64,000 nt of DNA, from NCBI GenBank assembly GCA_032622095.1, contig CP136064.1, forward strand, positions 115,742,004-115,806,003, given 5' to 3'. This document shows positions 45,001 to 55,000 of this stretch, piece after piece. This DNA comes from Siphonodentalium dalli (lineage: Eukaryota > Mollusca > Scaphopoda > Gadilida > Siphonodentaliidae). Below the pieces are notes generated by a model. It was not told the origin of the DNA and ran no database searches. It saw nothing but the letters and a program-made list of their open reading frames with translations. Position 1 is the first letter of the stretch; each line of letters begins with the position of its first letter. A program made the translations under genes and the position numbers.

Positions 45001-48000
45001 ATGCTACCACGCGAGTGCACGCCTATTGTTTATATCAACAATGGGATTCTATTCAAATAAAAATACAACATAGAACGCAACAACATTTGACTCAATTTCT
45101 AATTCAATTATTTATTACTTTATATACTGAATGAATGAGAATCCATACGGTGTTCCTCTATCAGTCTGCACTCTGTGGTCTGCTTTAATATCTAGCAGCA
45201 TCTCACCAAGTGAAGAATATATCATTCCAATACACATTTAATTTATTGTGCTGCATAAATACATTAGAAATTAATTAAGAGCAAATATAATTAAATAGGA
45301 TAATTACATTAGTGGCGGATCACTTTGATGAAATTGATGTATACCATAGAACATGCTATATAATATACAGATGGCAAATGTTCAGAAATTGGTACCAGTA
45401 TCTCATAGTGGTTGCAAACTGCGTTCTGTATTTATGCCGCACCACAAGGAAAATTTCCAAATTACAGTAATTTTTACAAGAATTGAACAAAAGAAATTCC
45501 CGGTCAGCGTGAACCCCAGATTACATGATTTGGCGACTGCTGTGAGTCAATTTTGCTTTTCATACCTATGGTATATCATAAAATTTTCTCTGAGGAATTA
45601 TATTCATGTTTAGCATGATAATGGCTCACAGAAGTTGCCCAAATCATGTGATCCAGGCGGCACCAGCTTCCATGCTGCTGGGAATTTTGGACAATTGTTT
45701 GGCCATTTCCATCATATGGCTAATTGAGGTAATTGCTATATTTTATAAGATCTCAAAGCTCTATAAATTATTAAAAGGGCGGCTGATATCGATGGGGGTA
45801 GTGTCAAGATAATGTGAATGGATCATGGAGAAGATGGTGCTTCCAATGAGGGCCACCATTGTAGTATAAACATGGAATTTGCAACACAACAGCTCATCCG
45901 TACGATACTTTATTCACTAGATAAATTTGGGAGCACACTCGCTGAACCGATAGCCAACAAGGCAAGTTCCACAAAATGTGTATGTGTGCTTCACATCAGT
46001 TATATGTACTGCCCGATCATGCACTGTGAGGAAATTTTTCACGAGTCCTCTTGCAAGATGTTCAGATCATTGTTTACTTGATGTGCGAGTACAATGTAGG
46101 TGCAGCCATTTTGTGATACTCTTCCTTATCTGGTCTGGTCGAGCAACAAACGATCTTCCATAAACGTGGACATTTTCGATGCACTGCTTCACCACATTGT
46201 CACTTCGCCACTGGTTATTACTAGTAGATATACTGAATCACTGCATTGTCACTGAATCACTCTGAATCACTGCATTGTCAGTGAATACTCTAAATGTGCA
46301 CCAGTCCACAAAATTTGTATGTGTGCTAATCAGAATACATCATGATCAAAATATGGGCATTTTTGATGTACTGCTTCGCCACATTGTCACTGAATCACTG
46401 CTGTGGTATAATTTGGATTGTCGCTGAATAACTCCGAGTCACTCGAAATGTGCACCAGTCCACAAAATGTGTATGTGTGCTAATCCGATTACATCATTAT
46501 CAGAATATGGGCATTTTCGATTCACTGCTTCACCACATTGTTACTGAACTGAATGACTCCAAATTTGCATTTGTCCTCCAATTTAGTCTAAATCTCCTTT
46601 GGAAATATTTCTATCTGGTATCGTTGTATTTTATTGGTTGTAACTATCATGTCCGCTCCAACTGTATATACTAACACTTGCTCCCTGTCCATACTTCGTC
46701 CACAATGGCATTGAAAACAATTGAATCATCGACAAGAAATGTACAAACAAAACACGTCGTTTCATGAAATAAACATGTGGGGCGAAGTTTTAATTTCCGG
46801 GTCGCTTGTGGCCTCGAAAAAAGTCATTAAAACAATAAAAATAAGTCTTGTGTGCATTTAATTAACCATGTGTCTGATACGAAGTCCACCTTGATTATGT
46901 TTTCGAACGCATCTGGGCAATGGAGTATCAAGAAACGCACATTCGAAACAATTAAATGCTATTAAATTCCATTGTAATCCTAATCGGGCACCTGCACGTA
47001 AATAATCTCACGAAATTGTTTTCGCGTAAATCAGCCCAATCAAACCAAACTATATCTGGTTTTCACAAAGGCAGTTTTTGGCGCAACCCAAAATCGGCTG
47101 CTTGTATGGGAAAAAATGTTTCTATTCCGACATATTAAACATTATATTGTTATTGAATAGCATTTCAACTTCTAACCTATGATTTAAAAAATTGAATTTT
47201 TAGTATATTAATGCTGTTTTTATGTACTTTTTAAAACATGATACACGGATTAATTATCGAAGTATTTACGTCGACGCTCCACATCTTATTTCTGTATCCT
47301 CAAGATCATGGCTTGTGTTTTGTTTACATTGGTTACTATTTGTGATCACGTGTTAACAACAGTTAATAAGATTTTTACAATACTGGAATGAATTTCATAA
47401 TGCATTTCCACATTTTATTGAATTTCGTTGGTACATTAATAAATGCAAATAAGTAGAAGTTGGTTAACCCTTTGCTAGTGATTGGGGAAACGGAAGGTAA
47501 TTCGGGAAATCGAGGTTACGACGTCAAATTTCATACAAAATCTTCGCGGTGTTTTTGTTGATAAAATATTGGGGATAATTTTATTTAACGATGTCAAAGT
47601 AAGGTACGCATTCATATGGCAATGAACAAGAGTGATTAGTGCACATGTAGATGTGAAAATTTAAAGGAATGCACGCGTAAAACGATCTCATTCTTTTATT
47701 AGAAAGTGATTGCTAACAGTAAAGAAATTACGGCAACTGTGTTGCCTTACCGTCTTACGTAATACACATCTCAATCGACGACGTTTTCTGTTTTGCAAAT
47801 TTATGTTTATATATGCAATATATAATGGGGGGATAATTTTGTTTAACGATGTCAAAGTATGGTACGCATTCATGTGGACATGAACTAGAGTGATTGGTGC
47901 ACACGTAGATGTGAAAATTTAAAGGAATGCACTGCAAAACGATCTCTTTTTTTTAATTTGAAAGTGATTGCTAACAGTAAAGAAATTATGGCGACAGTGT

Positions 48001-48992
48001 TGTCTCACGCAGTACCGTACACAACCAAATCTCCGTTGTTTTAAAATATATTTGTTGATAAATTGAACACCATAATAAGATAAATTTTCGGAAATTACCA
48101 GCTGAAATTGCAGCAATAAAATTCAGAATCTGATAAATTTCAATGTGAAATTGATTTTAATTCTATGCAACGAATCAGGGTCAAGAAAAATCCGGAAAGA
48201 TACTTACCGACTCCATAGTGTCTCCTTGTTCTCCAACTTCAGACGGAATATATGATCAAACAAACCATCTTACCTGCTCTTCCCGTACTAAGGATGTAGT
48301 ATGAATTAAATTTAATATTTTTGCACATTGCCTAATGGGGGACTTGACTTTCATAAACATGAAAATGAATTGTTACCAATTAATTAAAATTAAAAAACCC
48401 ATCCATGCAGATAAACAAGAGCCACCATAAGATTTAATAATACATTTTTTCCTATAACTTTGACGTTACCAGAAAGTTCTGATGGCTGGGATGACGACGT
48501 TAGACATATTACTGTTGGGTAAAGGGTTAATAAATTACTCATCTCTCCCCCGTGCCCCCCTACAACAACTCATCTCTCCACTGCACCCCCTACAACAACT
48601 CATCTCTCCCCCGTGCCCCAACATTAATTATTCTCTCCCCGTGCCATGCAGACATGTAAACTGTCTACTGTTATCTGTTTTATATGTTTCCCCTCAATAT
48701 ATCAGTTTTATCACCAATTTGTCGGTTGCTCTGGGTCATTATATGGTGTTTGATGATGGTTAGGCTTGGCCCACACGAGACCATAAAAAAATAAAATGAA
48801 AAAATAAAATAAAATGAAAAGCCTACCGCCTGCCCCTATTTTTTTTGGGCTCGTTACGGGAAACACGCATTCATTTTGTTTTGGCCTAAGCAACTGGAAG
48901 AATAAAGACAAGTTGGGAGAATGAGATTGGTAATTTTCAGACTGTAAATTGGGAACTTTGGAAATTTTTTTATTTTGTAAATAAAAAGTTTA

Positions 48993-49027
<35 letters not shown>

Positions 49028-52000
49028 TCTGGCGAATGGGAGAGAGGGTTACCGGAAACAAATGCATTTTTTTTTTATGCCTTTAAGCCTTTTTGAGAAA
49101 AAATGGTAGTATTATGTATTTTAATTTGAAAAACAGACGTAAGTTTATATGTTATTAGTCTGTCCATACTTCCATTAACATTTTGGTTTCCAACCGATAA
49201 CTCCAGTTTGGATAATTTTATTAGAACCAAAGTTGGTACCGGTATGTGTGTTGCGATCTCAGCCAACTTAGACTTAGAATTTGTCAGATTTCATAAGGTG
49301 TTTGTTTCCAACTGATAACTCCACAGGGTTCGTACGCGGGTCTGGAATCCTGGAAAAGTTATGGAATCCGAAAATTTCGATTCAATACCCTTGAAAAGTC
49401 TGGAAAATGGGACCTTTTTCACCCTACTATGGAAAAAGTCTTGAAAATAAGCTACCCTGAGATTCAAGGTCTTGAAAAGTCATGGAATATCCCAAGGCCG
49501 AGTTCTTCGGTAAATAAATGCTGTTACTTTCCGTTCTTACGATACCATCTCCGTAGTTACAGTTGGAACTACACGTTTTACGGTATGCCGAAACACGAAT
49601 TGTCTCCCTTACCGGAACTCATTTATATACGCAATAACATAACGCAAATCGAACGAACCTAAAACAAATATGTCAATGCGTACTCTCACTAAATTCACCG
49701 ATGTTACTCATGTTACTCAAAATTATTCGAGAGCACCATTTTATAGTGTGCAAATATAGTTTTAATCGTTGTATTGCCTTGTTCGAAACAAATCGTGATC
49801 CATAACCGGAAAATCGTAATTTTTTTCCCCCAATGATTTTAGAAATTATAGACTCTGGGTGTCAAGGCCGATAATTGTTGCAGATGCCAACCATTTATGA
49901 TTTATTGTTCATATCAGCTTAATTAGTTAAATGCATCTTTGCAGATAAAGGGCTCATTTTAACTAACGTATATGTGTGCTCTGTTTAAACAACCTGGAAA
50001 TTTATATATTGGTCTTCCTCGTTGTTTAGCTAGGTACGAGGTATGGAAAAGTTATGGAATTTTTTAACTGAAAAGTCTTTAAAAATTTGTCCGAAAGTCT
50101 TGAAAAAGTATGGAAAAGTTATGGAATTTTACTCTCAGCTAGGTGTATGAACCCTGCTCCAGTTTCCTTTATTTAATCAAAACCAGTGACCAGCCTAGAG
50201 GTTGGGAGAAGTCACTTTTCCCTGTTGGGTTATTATGGGGAAGTGGACTGTTATCAGGGAGAAGTAACAATGGCTGAAGTTCCATTTCCCTGATCAGAAC
50301 CAAGGAGAGGGTATGTGTGTTTCTCAGCCAAAAATGGATGCCCAGTTCAAACATGTGTTCCATTCAATTTACGGCCCTTTTTCAACTAAGAATTCACCTC
50401 ATTTAATAACAATTTTACAAGTAAACTACTTTTTAGCATATTTAGCCATGCCCAGCAATGCCTGTGTTTACGAAATTATGGAGGAAGCAGATCATTTTTG
50501 TACTTTCTATGAGAGGTGGCAATTTAAATAAAGTATTTGATTTTCATTCTCCATATGAGAGACTAAAATGAGCTAATTACCACAATGTGCAAAAGATTAT
50601 TATACCCCCTGCAATGAAGTTGTGGGGGGTATACTGGAATCAGCTTGTCCATCCGTTCATCGTCCGTCCATCCATGGACACAAATTTGTCGGACTTTTTT
50701 TGGTGGAGTTATCCCCCTTTTTCAAATTTTCGCATCATGTATAAATTTGTCCAAGCTTTTATTCCTACATTTTTAGGTCAATTTAAAAAAAACTTGGCAC
50801 ATATATTTAGTACCATGTGGACCTGCGATTATGACGTCTGTCCGGCTTTTTGTTTTGGTGGAGTTATCCCCCTTTTTCGACTTAGAATTTTTTTTGCAAC
50901 ATGCATAATTTTGTCCGAGCTTTATTCCTACATTTTTAGGTAAATGTTTTTGAAACTTGGCACAGATATTTAGTAGCATGGGAACCTGCATCTGTGTATA
51001 TTTTTCGGTCAATAGGTGTAGGATTAGGGTTAGGGTTGTGCACCTGCATTTGGAATCTGTTATTTATTATTTTAACTTAATGTTTACTGACATGTGAAAC
51101 ATCTTTGTGTTTTAAAAACACGAGGTGTATCCTTAGTCCCATTGGGACAGTCACACCTCTAGTTAGAATGGTGATTTTGATACGGTAATAAAAATAAATT
51201 GTATTCCTTTCAAAATTCACATTTAAGAATAGGATTTAAATGCACATTACCAGTATTTGTACTCAGTGCAAAAGGAAATATTTACACCTTTAAAATACTA
51301 ATGGATGATATGAAATGGTCTTGCCATATATTCGTTTATTTGACAGGTTTCATTTATTGGGTATTTATAAGAACTTGACAATTCATTTTTTTAATAACAG
51401 AGCAGCTTTCAAAGCAGCTATGGCTAACCTTGATTGGGTCGTCAACTGGGATGATGTCCAGGGCGGTGATATTAAAGCTGTTAGTGCAGTGTCTGTGATG
51501 TCAGGAGGAGCTGAAATGTTTGCAGATAGAGTTGTTAACTGGAAGAATCACAACAATTGTTTTAGTCAGGTGAATAATAATGGTTTATTGAATGTATCAG
51601 CTAGGCTTGAAAATATTGGACCATAACAAAGAATATGCTGTTTCTCTTAGAAAATTGCTACTCTTGTCACTTGTGGAAGCCAATCGCTCGGAGTTGAAGT
51701 ACTGTATACGGCCAGGTGAACTTTACACATAACCTGGTTACAGGAGTAAACTTCAAACTTTTATTTACAGTAATGCCCTAAATAATCGACCCCTTAACCA
51801 TGTGCAGCAGAATTATGGGTAACTTATCAGGATTTAGTTGGAAATATGGCTTGTTGCCATTCATCGGAAAGCTCTCATTGAGAGCTTTCCGATGAATGGC
51901 AACAAGCCATATTTCCGACTAAATTCTGAAAAGTTACCCATAATTCTGCTGTGGTTAAGGGGTCGATTACTTCGGGCATTACTGTACATGGATAATATTT

Positions 52001-55000
52001 GTGATTACTATCTATCAACTGATCACCCATCACTCCCGAGAAACAAAATCAGAAATGTCTGCTGATTGCTTATCGATTGGTTCTCATGACAATGGTCGTC
52101 TTGTGATTCTGAAATTAAAATTATATTTTACATGTAGTATAGATTTTATGAGTCTAATATCAATAAAATTATATTTTTTGCATTCATAATCACATAGAAA
52201 TGTGCCTGAGTGATATTATTGCCTAAGCTAGATAATGATTTAAGTAGAGATGAGCCGATTATCGGTACGGCTTATCGGATTGGGCCGATAACCATGATAT
52301 CGGTTGGATATCAGTGTCCAGATAAATATGCTGTTTCGCCGATCCGATATATATGTAGAATTTGTAGGTAGCTTCCGCGACCAAAGTTGCATAAAACGTA
52401 ACTCTATTAGTCTGCCGACCACCAAATATAAGCACTCTTTGTTAGAATAAATAACAATATTGTGTGTTTCATAATTATCAAAGTATACGAACTTAAATGT
52501 GGCTATTTGAGCCTACTTCAATGAAGAATGGGTAAAATCCCAGACGAAGTGTCATTGCACCGCTTCTGAGAACGTCAGAGCACTCCTTCTCCATTCCCCC
52601 GCCACCGCAATGGGAATTCATGGGTTAATCGCGTGATAGTTAAAGAGCGTTCGTATCCGCAGTGTCGTTGATAAAGAGCGTGCATGTGTCCAGATATGAG
52701 CATGTTGTGTCTGTCCAGACATGAGCGTGTTGTGTGATTCGTACTTAGGGGTTCCTAGGAATGGGGGAGATTTTCATCGGGTCAGTTTTTCCGCCCGAGG
52801 TGACCTTCACCTTGAAACGGGTACCCACAAATGATCTAATATATATTTTGGGACTTCTGTCTGTTTGTTAGTCTGTTAGCTATGGCCGGGAAAACTGCTG
52901 GACAGATTTCGACGAAATTTGATACCTACGGGTGATTTTCTCCGGGGAGTGTTTTGGACGGGTCAAATTGTGACCTTGACCTTCAAAATGGTCAATTCAA
53001 GGTCAAAGCCCGGACGAAGTCGGGTCACCTGCTAGTAATATATATTTATTAATTCCAGAAATTCAACATCAACTCACTCAACGTACAAGATGAAAACTTA
53101 CGTAAGGAGATTGTCCAGATCAGAGATCTTCATCACCGAAATATAATTAACTTTATAGGAGCTTGTTTGGATGCACCCAATGTCAGTGTCTTGTATGAAA
53201 CAGCACCTAAGGTTTGTTAATTAACCCTTTCAGTGCCAAGTCCGATTTTTGTATCAACCCATATTTCCTTGATAATTTTTCAAATTTATTGATTATAATA
53301 ATGTGATACATTGATGGAAAGAGCTCTAGAGCTTGATAATTTTTCAAATTTATTGATTATAATAATGTGATACATTGATGGATAGAGCTCTTTCCATCAA
53401 TATATCACATTATTATAATCAATAAATTCGAAAAATTATCAAGGAAATATGGGTTGATACAAAAATCGGACTTGGCACTGAAAGGGTTAATATTCAGCTT
53501 GCGCTTATAGCATGGGCTCTCATTACAATAGGTGTCACCAGAAAGGGGAATTTCAGCGACCATCATATTTATGTAGCCGAACTATTCTAATTTCATGATC
53601 TGATTGTTGCGGGGTCAATATAGGGGCAAAATATTATTTTTTTCACATTTTCCTCATGCTACCCAACCTTATTTTTCTGGTTACTTCCTGTGATATTCAT
53701 CAGTCAAAGCTTTTTAATCTATGTTCAATTTAACATTAGATGACTATTGAAAATGTGGCTGTGATCAGTGGGTGCTTGCTGGCTACAGATGCAATCAAAC
53801 TTTAACATTGAACCCTATTCACTGTCCAGAGAATATGTTACTCGAACGTTGATAGTAATATAATTAACACTTTTGTTTTCGTCGAAATGCAGGCATTTGA
53901 TTGGTCGAGAGGCTAGCGCGTGACCTGATCTATCAGTGCATAGATGTTGCAGTAGACGAGTCACATCGCGTAGTGACACTTTAAGAAAAATGGGCGAGTC
54001 TATAACCGTCGCCCCACACGACGTCTCCGGATGACGCAAAAGCGCGGAACGAAAATTCCATTAGAATTTCAGTGAAAAAACAACTCGAAAACTCAATGCT
54101 AGAAACATTTGAACACGTAGTTGATGTCTATATTGCATGTTTCTGCTTCTTACGGACACTATACTATACTTATGTCTGTTCATTTCAGCCGTATTCATGT
54201 TTTTGTAACGCTCGACTGAACACTCAAAGTTCGTGCCGCGTTTTTCATTTGTCCAATTTTCGAAAGAGCGTCCACGACAACGTGTATAGTTACACAAATT
54301 ATCATGAATCAGGCTGATCAACATGGCTAATTTTATTGTAAATAAATAAAATGTGTTACCCGATTACAACCCTATTAACATTTTTCAGCTTCATAACAAA
54401 GCTAGTGACATGGCATTTGTCACGAGAACATTAGATGTGATCAGGGCATTTGTTTACAAATATCATCGGCCATCGGGCTGGAGTCTCAGTCTGGAGTTAA
54501 TAATTTTACCGGAGATCGCTATCCAATCGCGTCGGATTCATGTGTTGATAATTGTTGGGTTGTTATTGAGTCATTTTAAACGTAAATCGTAGCCAAACAA
54601 GTAATATTCTTTTATCATGGATAGTTCATTGCTGAAAATTGAAGTTGAGGTGTAAATATTTATTTTCTGAAAGTTTGCTTGGTGAAGTTGCTCGTTGACA
54701 ATTTCGGCCAATTTATTTTCGCCCCATCAACCAAATTCGGAGATCGGAAAATCCTGCTTTGGCAATTAATTTTCTGAGATGGATTAATAGTAGATAGTTG
54801 AAAATAAAGTGTTATCGTTGTAATTATAAGCCATCAATGTCGTTTTTCGGTTGATCTATGAGCCTATAGACCGTTAAGTAGACGAATAACATACTTAGTA
54901 TAATCCGCTTCGCGGAATTATACAGTATGTTATTCATCTACTGATCGGTCTATATGCTCATAGATCAACAATGTTGATGGCATATATATAACTAAACGGC

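Larger units (their letters stand above)
43140..48530. mobile_element. TTAA-type element candidate, 5.4 kb
   Basis: Ends TTAACCCTTTACCCA at 43140 and its complement TGGGTAAAGGGTTAA at 48530. A second possible left end (TTAACCCTTT) is at 47464. The inside is repeats (44327-44813, 45967-46560, 47571-48086) and frames of 70-90 codons (45353-46081) that match nothing I know. Confidence 0.45.

Noticed and set aside
45353-46674. Series of 60-90-codon + frames
   Set aside because: Partly repeat-derived (149-bp units); no recognised domain and no consistent exon structure.
47464-48530. Separate TTAA element starting at 47464
   Set aside because: Only ten bases match the right end at 48530, whereas 43140 matches fifteen; kept as an alternative left border.
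52055-52125. Frame reading [12 protein letters not shown] as the missing kinase-homology exon
   Set aside because: It looks like a V-x-x-K strand, but no acceptor or donor gives the required phase 2 to 0.
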